NCBI RefSeq assembly: GCF_003391115.1
Contig: NZ_QTJP01000001.1
Span: 2,874,501-2,938,500 of the forward strand
DNA: 64,000 nucleotides
Reading direction: 5' to 3'
Source: Sphingomonas crusticola
GTDB lineage: Bacteria; Pseudomonadota; Alphaproteobacteria; Sphingomonadales; Sphingomonadaceae
Part shown: positions 7,773 to 14,829 of the stretch, in pieces
How the letters are laid out: the number at the start of each line of letters is the position of its first letter
Numbering within the stretch: position 1 is the stretch's first letter
Notes under the pieces: generated by a model
The model's database searches: none
The model's input: the letters and a program-made list of their open reading frames with translations, nothing else
Told to the model about the DNA's origin: nothing
Program-made: the position numbers and the translations under genes

Positions 7773-8881
7773 CACTTGTCCACTTCGCGGTTCAGGGATT
7801 CTTCGATCAGGAGGAGGTGGGTGACGACGCTGTCCTTCCCGGGCACCCAAGGAGCCAGGGCACCGCGGTGGCGCGACCAGCGCTGGAAGGTGCGGCCGCC
7901 GATGCTCTCGTTGACCTGCGTCTGCGGGATCATGTGTCCGTCGAGGCGAGCGAGGTGCGGCGAGCAGTAGAACATGTCGATTTCCGCCATCGGATAGGCG
8001 GAGGGTACCTCCATCGCGATCGTCGCCACCGACAGATTGTAGCCGGCCGGCAGGTGCACGTTGCGAAGGATCAGCCAGCGGCGACCGTTCTCGATCATCG
8101 CGATCCAATCGTAGCCATGCTCGTCGAGCCGCGCATGGTCGGCCGGCAGCAGCGCGAAGTCGCGTCGGAAACCCGCCGAGACCTCCCCGTTATTGATCTC
8201 GCGCGGGGTGAGACGCAGTTTCTCGATGCCGGGCTCGCGCAGGTCGATCACGTAGTTCAGGTCGACCTGCTTCCTCTCGGTCGCCGTCTTCAGGATGATG
8301 ATCCACTTCGTTTCGACATCGAAGCCCGCCTTCGCGATCGCGTCGCGGACCACGATCTCGGGCGCGTCGCTCTCGATCACCACCCCCTGCACGTTTAGCT
8401 TCCACTCCTTCGACTTGGCGTAGAGCGTCTCGACGCCCTCCGCGCGGAGGTTCACCTTGTCGCCCGGCTCGAGCAGACGGTCCGCCTCGTCGTCGCGGGT
8501 GAGGAAGATCTGCAGGCTGGCGTCGATCGCACCGAGGATGCGAAGCGCCTCCTCGGTGATTTCGGCTTCCGGCCATTCAAGCGCATGATCGTTCAGCATC
8601 AGGCGATAGGTCCGGTCCGACTTGGCGATAATCAGCTTGGACGTGGTCGCGTCCGACATGTCGACCAGCTCTTCCGGGCGGACCTCCTCGATGTCGCGGC
8701 CCGGCAGCCACTGCAGCACCACATATTCATCGTGGGGCGCGAGATTCATGGCTGCCAGCACCTGCCGTGCGGTAGGCGTGCGGTCAGTGACCGGGACCGG
8801 GCGGAAGACGAGGTCGGTGCCGGCGACGTCGACAACGTTGGCGTGGGCGGCATTCGGCGAAGTGAGGGTCTGTTCCATCAT
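7772..8881 (-). CDS. triple ubiquitin-like domain-E2 fusion
   Basis: The protein has 369 residues. Three successive beta-grasp-like repeats are visible at about 24-90, 91-159 and 160-233; the third ends in VDLNYVIDLREPGIEKLRL, the typical close of prokaryotic multiubiquitin repeats. The C-terminal part (about 237-365) matches the E2/UBC-like fold of such operons: MEVPSAYPMAEIDMFYCSP, then TFQRWSRH. C306 is the only cysteine in the whole protein, which makes it the obvious candidate for the thioester residue, with H338 nearby. A good AAAGGAG ribosome site precedes the ATG. It is the first gene of a three-gene operon. How the Ubl repeats are released, or whether they act in cis, is not evident: no terminal di-glycine is seen. 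Confidence 0.85.
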   Translation of the reverse strand: MMEQTLTSPNAAHANVVDVAGTDLVFRPVPVTDRTPTARQVLAAMNLAPHDEYVVLQWLPGRDIEEVRPEELVDMSDATTSKLIIAKSDRTYRLMLNDHALEWPEAEITEEALRILGAIDASLQIFLTRDDEADRLLEPGDKVNLRAEGVETLYAKSKEWKLNVQGVVIESDAPEIVVRDAIAKAGFDVETKWIIILKTATERKQVDLNYVIDLREPGIEKLRLTPREINNGEVSAGFRRDFALLPADHARLDEHGYDWIAMIENGRRWLILRNVHLPAGYNLSVATIAMEVPSAYPMAEIDMFYCSPHLARLDGHMIPQTQVNESIGGRTFQRWSRHRGALAPWVPGKDSVVTHLLLIEESLNREVDK

Positions 8882-8907
8882 GGGCTCCTTTCACGATCGG
8901 TTTTCGA

Positions 8908-8921
8908 TTGCATTCCTGCAA
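8908..8921. promoter_or_regulatory. candidate operator between ubiquitin-like operon and XRE gene
   Basis: TTGCA-N4-TGCAA is a perfect short inverted repeat in the 90-bp divergent region. A further half-like element (ATTGCAAG) lies at 8953-8960. The site sits 27-40 bp upstream of the operon start, close to a promoter position, so it could be bound by the divergent XRE protein. Confidence 0.4.
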
Positions 8922-8971
8922 CTGACGTCTCATATGGAATCGAGATTTGATAATTGCAAGAGTGAAATTGA

Positions 8972-9328
8972 ATGCCGAATGTCGAATTTGATGCGCGGAG
9001 TTTCTACCAGGCGCTTGACACGACCCGCGCGGCCCGCCGGATGAACTGGAAGCAGGTCGCAGAGAAGTCCGGGGTCAGCGCCTCGACGCTGACGCGGATC
9101 GCACAGGGCAAGCGTCCAGACGTCGACAGCATGGCTGCGCTTGTCGCGTGGTCCGGATTGTCAGCCGACGAGTTTGTCACCGGAGAACGCCAACGCCCGG
9201 AAGCTTTGTCCCAAATCACGACGCTCTTGAACGCTGACGCTGGCCTGAACTCCGAGGGCCGGGAAGCAATGATCGGCATGGTCACAGCCGCCTATCAGCG
9301 GCTAACAGCAACATTATCGAAGACCTAG
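8972..9328 (+). CDS. XRE-family transcriptional regulator
   Basis: This 118-residue protein has a Cro/CI-type helix-turn-helix near the N-terminus: NWKQVAEKSGVSASTLTRIAQGKRPDVDSMAALVAW (about residues 25-60). The remaining part, up to TAAYQRLTATLSKT, is probably a helical dimerisation tail. It is divergent from the ubiquitin-like operon and shares its 90-bp control region, the usual layout of a local repressor or activator of a defence operon. No toxin partner is seen beside it. Confidence 0.85.
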   Translation: MPNVEFDARSFYQALDTTRAARRMNWKQVAEKSGVSASTLTRIAQGKRPDVDSMAALVAWSGLSADEFVTGERQRPEALSQITTLLNADAGLNSEGREAMIGMVTAAYQRLTATLSKT

Positions 9329-9392
9329 TTATAACATTTTAGAGTACCGGCTGGGTCGAATAGCCCGGTGAAGGCACACCCAACCTGCTAGG

Positions 9393-11045
9393 CTATAGCG
9401 CCACCTTCGGACGGCCGGCGATCTTGCCGTCAGCTTGAGTCAGCGGCAGGGAAAGCTGAGCGGGGGAGAACGAAACTCGCACGCTTACAACGGGGCTTTT
9501 TTCCGCTTTGATGATAGGTGTTTTCTCGGACTGGCTTTTGCTACGTCGTTCTTCTGCGCCTTTTTCGACGCGCCGCAGGATCGGAATAATCTCAGAATCT
9601 TTGAATTTGCCGGCCGCCTCTTGGGCTTCCTTCAGTAGCTCCTGCCAATCGTTGGTTTTGGCGAGCATGGCCTCACGGGCAAGATAGATTTTCGCACGGG
9701 CTGCCAACTCGTGTTCACCATCACGACGGAAACCCTCGATTGCTTCCGAGTAAGAAGCGCGTCCTCCGGCACCGTCTCCGTTGCGATAAGCAATCAGCCC
9801 CTTATTCGCCGCGGCGACGAGTTGTTGCACTCTGGTCGCGTCTGCCGCTTTGAATTTCGCCATAGCAGCGGCAGCCTCTTCGGTTCGATTGAGTGATGCC
9901 GCCGCGAAAGCCATTACATTCAATAGGCTGGGCAGCGTTGGTCGCAGCTCGAGGCCGCGCTGGGCAAACCGGACTGCGACCTCAAAATCCTCAATGTGGC
10001 CCGCCGTAACTGCTCCAAACTCAAATGGGCGCACCGAAAATGGGTCGTTCTCCGCCCACTGAATGCAGGCACCCGGTACGTGAGCCAATTGACCCGTCCG
10101 GAAAAGATGAAAGGCCTTTGCCTCTGCATTCTCAAAGGTAGAATCAAGGCTGCTCTCGCTCACGAGCTCTCCGCCGAGCGCAGATGTTGCCCACTCTCCC
10201 TGAGCGAGAGAGCTGCCAGTGGGGTCAGCGAGGCTTTGCGTAAACGACCGCCTCGCCTTCCTGCGATTGCCATGAACCAATTCTTCGGTCGCAATTGCGC
10301 CGGCAAGCTCGGTGATCTGCCGGGGGGGCGAGCTCGCATCAGAGAGCATTAAGCTACCAGCTTTCAGAAATCGCGAAGCCCGATCTGCAACCTGGGCAAG
10401 AGAAATTTCCGAGGCGATGAGCCACGGGTCAGTCTTCGTGGCGGAATTTCGCGCGATTATTGCGAGCGCGCGTTCCGGATCGTTTGTATGTAAAAAGAGG
10501 CGAGCCGCCGATCGAAGCACGTGCCGGTTGTTTGGTGCGAGATTGAGCGCGATCATCATCGATCGCACGGCAGCTTTCGACGAGCCGCGGATGGTTTGGT
10601 GAAGCGCAAGCTCGACCCACGCGAGCGGATCATATGGGTGGAGTTGGGTGAGGCGCCGAGGGTTGACGTGTGAAGTCGTCGGCCTGACGAAGGGTGTCGG
10701 GATATCGTCGGCGTTTCCAGTTCGAGCAAGTAGGCTTGCCGCTTGCTCCCTTATCAGCGGAGCGGCGTTCCTATCAATCGACACCAAACGACGCGCCGCT
10801 TCAACAGCGTCGCCTTCTCGGCCTTCGACTATGCTTGCTTCAACTAGTTCCGCCGCGGTTACGAGACTCGGCTCGAGGCTCCATCGCTCCAGGCTGCGCA
10901 AGAACGATGCTGATATCGATGGTGGATTGGTTGATTTGGCAACCGCGCCAATCGGGACACTGAGCTCGTTGGATCTTAGAGTGGCCGTCAGGCTCCGCCA
11001 GCGCGGAACCATCCTCCGCTGGGTCTGCCAAGGCGACGGGTTCAT
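9393..11045 (-). CDS. TPR-type helical repeat protein
   Basis: The 550-residue protein is alanine-rich and strongly helical, with degenerate tetratricopeptide-like units such as SSKAAVRSMMIALNLAPNN, NDPERALAIIARNS, EVAVRFAQRGLELRP and NRTEEAAAAMAKFK. The last 60 residues are polar with many Lys/Ser and then beta-prone. There is no signal peptide or membrane segment. Its ATG overlaps the kinase stop by four bases (ATGA), so it is made together with the kinase and may be its substrate, scaffold or sensor arm. Kinase-TPR pairs occur in bacterial signalling and in some defence systems, but no named system is matched here. Confidence 0.75.
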   Translation of the reverse strand: MNPSPWQTQRRMVPRWRSLTATLRSNELSVPIGAVAKSTNPPSISASFLRSLERWSLEPSLVTAAELVEASIVEGREGDAVEAARRLVSIDRNAAPLIREQAASLLARTGNADDIPTPFVRPTTSHVNPRRLTQLHPYDPLAWVELALHQTIRGSSKAAVRSMMIALNLAPNNRHVLRSAARLFLHTNDPERALAIIARNSATKTDPWLIASEISLAQVADRASRFLKAGSLMLSDASSPPRQITELAGAIATEELVHGNRRKARRSFTQSLADPTGSSLAQGEWATSALGGELVSESSLDSTFENAEAKAFHLFRTGQLAHVPGACIQWAENDPFSVRPFEFGAVTAGHIEDFEVAVRFAQRGLELRPTLPSLLNVMAFAAASLNRTEEAAAAMAKFKAADATRVQQLVAAANKGLIAYRNGDGAGGRASYSEAIEGFRRDGEHELAARAKIYLAREAMLAKTNDWQELLKEAQEAAGKFKDSEIIPILRRVEKGAEERRSKSQSEKTPIIKAEKSPVVSVRVSFSPAQLSLPLTQADGKIAGRPKVAL

Positions 11046-12094
11046 GCGGCAAAGCGCCCTTGTGTGCGAAGCCGGATTTCCAAGCGCTTAGCGGCCAGAT
11101 CGAGGTGCGACAGATGGCGCTGCAATGAGTATTGGCTTGAGTGACCAATCGCCCTGGAGTGACCACGGCGACCGACGTCAGGATTGCACTGCTCTTGAAT
11201 GAGTCGAATAACATCATCCCGAATGGCTTCATCGACCATCGGCGCTATGTCGCTCAACACTTTCGTGAACGCGTTTTGAAGATAGGGGACAACCTCTTGA
11301 TACGTGCCACCCCATTGTGTTGGATGATGTTGAGGATCGAGAGCAGCCAGCAAGCTGGCAGTGACATTCACGCCAGAAAATAGGAAGCAGGCAAGATTGC
11401 CAAGCATATATAAATCGCAGCCGATGCGCCGCGGAACGAAATCTGGGTGCAAATATCCGTAGAGAAGTTCCGGCGGCGCGTACGCAGGATCGCCCGCGAT
11501 CGTAAATCCGTCATGACGGACCGATTGGCCCTTCCGAGATGACCGGCCGAAATCTGCGATCTTGAAGCCATCACTACCGTAAGCGAGCACGTTCGAGGGC
11601 TTCGTGTCTTGGTGTGCGATCATCTCCTTATGAACTTGGTAGAGACCAAGAGTCACATCTTTCAGAGCCCGCATGCACCAAAGGGCGTCAAACCGTTTCG
11701 TGACGTCCATTTGGACGCGCACATCGCTGTCGGCCATCTCGAAAATCAGGTAGAAAACTCGCCCTTCCATTTGGCCGAGACCAGGAACCTGTACACTGCC
11801 ATGATCAATCGCGATCACGACATTCGAGAGGCGACGGTCGCTGCAATGATCAAGGATGTCGCGCTCGTGGTTGTACGACTCGACGAGAATTCGAATAGCC
11901 TCGACTGTATCAACGCCAGGATCGAATGCCTCTGAAAAGTCGAACGCTTTTAGAAAGCCGCGCTTTTCGCCATTCGCTACTTCGTAGCTTTGAGAAAAGG
12001 TGCCGCCTGTGCCGTTTGGATTGCGGGCCAAATGCTTGGAAACTATCCAGCCGTTGTCAAGCGTCAGGCCGGTTAACTGGTCGGCAGCGGACAT
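11042..12094 (-). CDS. eukaryotic-type Ser/Thr protein kinase
   Basis: The 350-residue protein has most kinase landmarks: a glycine-rich loop (NGTGGTFSQ, 27-35), K49 in FLKAFDF, a helix-C glutamate near E77, the catalytic loop HQDTKPSN (161-168), DFG (181-183), the APPE motif (206-209) and GCDLYMLGN (225-233). The usual HRD is HQD here. No transmembrane segment or PASTA repeats follow, so it is cytosolic. It lies two bases after a MarR-like gene and overlaps the TPR gene, forming a three-gene operon. Location within a defence island suggests a role in phage response, as with known defence kinases, but this is inference. Confidence 0.88.
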   Translation of the reverse strand: MSAADQLTGLTLDNGWIVSKHLARNPNGTGGTFSQSYEVANGEKRGFLKAFDFSEAFDPGVDTVEAIRILVESYNHERDILDHCSDRRLSNVVIAIDHGSVQVPGLGQMEGRVFYLIFEMADSDVRVQMDVTKRFDALWCMRALKDVTLGLYQVHKEMIAHQDTKPSNVLAYGSDGFKIADFGRSSRKGQSVRHDGFTIAGDPAYAPPELLYGYLHPDFVPRRIGCDLYMLGNLACFLFSGVNVTASLLAALDPQHHPTQWGGTYQEVVPYLQNAFTKVLSDIAPMVDEAIRDDVIRLIQEQCNPDVGRRGHSRAIGHSSQYSLQRHLSHLDLAAKRLEIRLRTQGRFAA

Positions 12095-12096
12095 TG

Positions 12097-12459
12097 CTAT
12101 TCCTTCGTCTCTGCGACGGCACTCGACATGGAAGACATCAACTGCCTACCAGCCGGGGTCAAAAAGAGAGCCCTCTTCCGAGGGTCACTTTCGTTGATTG
12201 TTTGCACGATGAGCGGATCCAATGACGATTCCGCCAAGAGCGGCTGATATCTGCCGGCGAGTGCCGCTACGTAGCGGCTGGCCGATTGCTGGGGGATTCG
12301 AAGTCTTTCTGCGAGGTCGTTGACGGATAATCCGGGCTCCATTGCTATGGTCACCAGCGCGACTAGTTGGGCTAAGCTAAGCGCATTCTGCACTTCGAGC
12401 AAAGCGTCGCGTAAGGGCGCCATTCGTTCATAGCGATCAGCCTCAGTGTTTGTACCCAT
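12097..12459 (-). CDS. MarR-like winged-helix regulator
   Basis: From the ATG at 12459 this is 120 residues. The core LSLAQLVALVTIAMEPGLSVNDLAERLRIPQQSASRYVAAL is a winged-helix DNA-binding unit of the MarR type, followed by the wing region (DPRKRALFLTPAGRQL). An in-frame ATG at 12516 would add 19 unusual residues. The stop is two bases before the kinase start, so it probably regulates its own operon with the kinase and TPR genes. No ligand is predictable. Confidence 0.8.
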   Translation of the reverse strand: MGTNTEADRYERMAPLRDALLEVQNALSLAQLVALVTIAMEPGLSVNDLAERLRIPQQSASRYVAALAGRYQPLLAESSLDPLIVQTINESDPRKRALFLTPAGRQLMSSMSSAVAETKE

Positions 12460-12652
12460 AAATGGGTGGATACACTTTTCCGCACTGTAGTCAACTGCGA
12501 GCGGCCTTGCATGCATGCTGTCGGAACCAAGACCTAAGCCTTACCGGAGGCTGCGGCGCGAGTAGCGAACGGCAGTTTCTGGGCCGACCCGTGTATCGGT
12601 CGAACGACCGAATCTGAGGCGCAAAGCAGAATTGGCGGCAAGGCGCGGTGGA

Positions 12653-13678
12653 CTAGCGATCGGCGTTCTTGCGGATGTTCTGCGCTATTCCGCCGAGGAA
12701 GCTACCGACCGCTGGAAGCCCGCAGACCGCCAATATCCCGTGGAGCAATCCGGATGTTATATAGGGCATCGGGTCATCGCGCAGTGCTCGAGCGGCTCTC
12801 GTGGCGTATCGAGCTGCTTCGGCCGCAAGACCTTGTCCAAGTTCGTCATCCAAATGGCCTGTCTTGGCGGCCGCCAACAGATCACCAAGCGTTCCGTGAA
12901 GCTGGCGAAGATACCCGACTGCCTCCTCGCGCTCATCTAGGAGTGGTGCGCCGTTACCTCCTGTATCAGACAAGCTGACGATCATTCCTTCGACTGCCGC
13001 TTGCGCCAGCGGGAGGAGATTACGCACCGCCCGCAATTTCTCCGTGCGGCTTTCGATGCCAGTCCACGCCGATGCAGCGACGGCGGTGGAATCTTGTCCC
13101 GGCAACGCTGCCATCAGCGCAGAGAACTCATCCCGCACCATCTGGACTCGAGCGGGCTTGCCGTTGACGCCTTTGATACGGGCGGTGAAGGAATCGACCG
13201 TGGGATGCGTCGTGAGAAGCTGGGGCGCTGCTCTTACGCGCCGAAGCAACTCGCGCCTGAGGTTGGGATACTGATTGTCATCCCCGATACTACGGCGACC
13301 ATCTGCTGCGTTGATTAGGATCGACTGAAGACGCTCAGCCAAGAAGGCGTCGCTCCGTTGTCTGATCGAGCCTTTTCGTGACGACGCCACCCAATCCCCT
13401 GACAATCGTGCGCCGCCTGGACGCCAAAGCGCGTGTTCCGCCTGATATACAAGAATGGGGGACGGACTGATAGAGCAACGACCGGTTTCGGGTTCGCAAT
13501 ATGGCGTTGCAATGACCGTAATTAGGGCGCTTAGCTGTCTTCCGATGCCGTCTGAACGAACGGCCGAGAACGCGGCCTCGGCGCCGGAAAGCGGACCGTC
13601 CGTTCTCCCCCAATCTTCGCCGCTACCCGGGTCAATGATCCTACTCTCGTCGCGGTGAACGGCATGGTAGGAGGTCAC
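12653..13678 (-). CDS. unknown protein with hydrophobic C-terminus
   Basis: The frame encodes 341 residues from a GTG start. Most of it is soluble and helical in character, with a region of Arg/Ala-rich segments (RRELLRRVRAAPQLL) and a long acidic helix stretch (DEREEAVGYLRQLHGTLGDLL). The last 35 residues include SGLLHGILAVCGLPAVGS and GGIAQNIRK, a glycine-rich hydrophobic segment that could enter a membrane. I recognise no family. It is divergent from the HEPN/MNT gene, 68 bp away, and separated from the MarR gene by 190 bp. The position suggests an effector or accessory protein of the island. Confidence 0.6.
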   Translation of the reverse strand: MTSYHAVHRDESRIIDPGSGEDWGRTDGPLSGAEAAFSAVRSDGIGRQLSALITVIATPYCEPETGRCSISPSPILVYQAEHALWRPGGARLSGDWVASSRKGSIRQRSDAFLAERLQSILINAADGRRSIGDDNQYPNLRRELLRRVRAAPQLLTTHPTVDSFTARIKGVNGKPARVQMVRDEFSALMAALPGQDSTAVAASAWTGIESRTEKLRAVRNLLPLAQAAVEGMIVSLSDTGGNGAPLLDEREEAVGYLRQLHGTLGDLLAAAKTGHLDDELGQGLAAEAARYATRAARALRDDPMPYITSGLLHGILAVCGLPAVGSFLGGIAQNIRKNADR

Positions 13679-13746
13679 GTACTACCGAACGGGGCGGACC
13701 GATTGGTCTTGCCATCCGGGAGGCACATGCCAGAATCCACCTGACC

Positions 13747-14652
13747 ATGCGTAGCGAATTTGACCATCTGCCTGAGCGGCAACAGCGCGAACTGGAACGC
13801 GTGCGCGAGATCCTGCAGGAAGAGTTTGCTGGCGCCATTCGCACCGCCACCCAGCCGCACAAACGCGGGGGCAAAGTCTACAAGATCATCCTGTTCGGCA
13901 GCTACGCGCGTGCCGATTGGGTCGACGAACCCGATAATGGCTACCAGTCCGACTTCGATCTGCTGATCATCGTCAGTCATGAGGATCTAACCGACATCGC
14001 AGACTATTGGTATGTCGCCGAGGATCGCATCGCCCGCGATCCCGCCATCGGCCGGCCGGTCAACATCATCGTCCATTCGCTCGACGAGGTGAATAACGGT
14101 CTCAAGCGCGGCGAATATTTCTGGACTGACATCGCGCGTGACGGGATAGCGCTCTACGATATGCCCGGCCACGCGCTTGCCATGCCGATGCCGCTCACGT
14201 CGCGCGACGCCCATCGGATGGCTCAAGAGTATTTCGACTACTGGCTCCCGCTTGCCGATCACGCTCAATCGCTCTTCGGCACCAGTGTCGACAACGGAGT
14301 GCTTCGTGATGCGGCCTTCATGTTGCATCAAGCCACCGAGCGGCTCTACATCTGCTTCCTACTCGTGCGGACGCTGTATTTCCCGCGCTCGCACAACATC
14401 AAGTTCCTCCGCTCCTTGGCGGAGGACGAGGAGCCCCGTCTGGTCGAGGCCTGGCCGCGCACCACCAAGATCGATCGCGCCCGTTTCGAGCGGCTGAAGC
14501 GCGCCTACGTCGAGGCGCGCTACTCGGCCAGCTACACGATCACGCCTGAGGATCTTGAGGCGCTGGCGTCAGCCATTGCCCGGCTCCGCGATCTCGTTGC
14601 GCGCTTGTGCAACGAGCGGCTGGCCGAGCTTGAGGGTCAAGCCCCACAATAG
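13747..14652 (+). CDS. nucleotidyltransferase-HEPN fusion protein
   Basis: The 301-residue protein has an N-terminal Pol-beta-type nucleotidyltransferase with GSYARADW (51-58) and the catalytic aspartates D69 and D71 in SDFDLLIIV, then a C-terminal HEPN-like helical domain (about 155-295). The classic HEPN RNase motif R-x4-6-H is not obvious. In separate-gene systems, MNT antitoxins modify HEPN toxins (AMPylation); the fusion may act differently. Such fusions are common in alphaproteobacteria and often sit near conjugation genes, as here. It is followed by a terminator-like hairpin, so it is probably monocistronic. Confidence 0.85.
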   Translation: MRSEFDHLPERQQRELERVREILQEEFAGAIRTATQPHKRGGKVYKIILFGSYARADWVDEPDNGYQSDFDLLIIVSHEDLTDIADYWYVAEDRIARDPAIGRPVNIIVHSLDEVNNGLKRGEYFWTDIARDGIALYDMPGHALAMPMPLTSRDAHRMAQEYFDYWLPLADHAQSLFGTSVDNGVLRDAAFMLHQATERLYICFLLVRTLYFPRSHNIKFLRSLAEDEEPRLVEAWPRTTKIDRARFERLKRAYVEARYSASYTITPEDLEALASAIARLRDLVARLCNERLAELEGQAPQ

Positions 14653-14684
14653 GAAGTGCCACCGGATCCCCGGGTCGGCGCCGC

Positions 14685-14713
14685 TGCCCGTCGAGAACTC
14701 ACCTTGACGGGCA
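14685..14713 (+). terminator. hairpin after the HEPN/MNT gene
   Basis: TGCCCGTC and GACGGGCA form a perfect 8-bp stem with a 13-nt loop, 33 bases after the stop codon. No clear T-run follows. Confidence 0.5.
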
Positions 14714-14736
14714 ATGGCGGTGAGCGGCGGTAGCCG

Positions 14737-14767
14737 TTGATAGCCCTACTTACCCCTTGATAGCCCT
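14737..14767. repeat. tandem direct repeat upstream of traG
   Basis: TTGATAGCCCT occurs twice with a 20-bp period (14737-14747 and 14757-14767). The second copy continues into CCTATC, giving a near inverted repeat (GATAGCCC-N4-GGGCCTATC) that ends at about 14780. It lies 60-90 bp upstream of traG. It could be an iteron-like protein site, a promoter element or a remnant of an origin; none can be chosen from sequence alone. Confidence 0.45.
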
Positions 14768-14829
14768 TCCGGGCCTATCGTCACCGTTCAGTTTTTTCGC
14801 CTGATCGGCCAGTCCTTACCTGCCGGCTG

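Noticed and set aside
14737-14780. Transfer origin (oriT)
   Set aside because: Repeats are present, but no nick-site motif or relaxase gene supports it.
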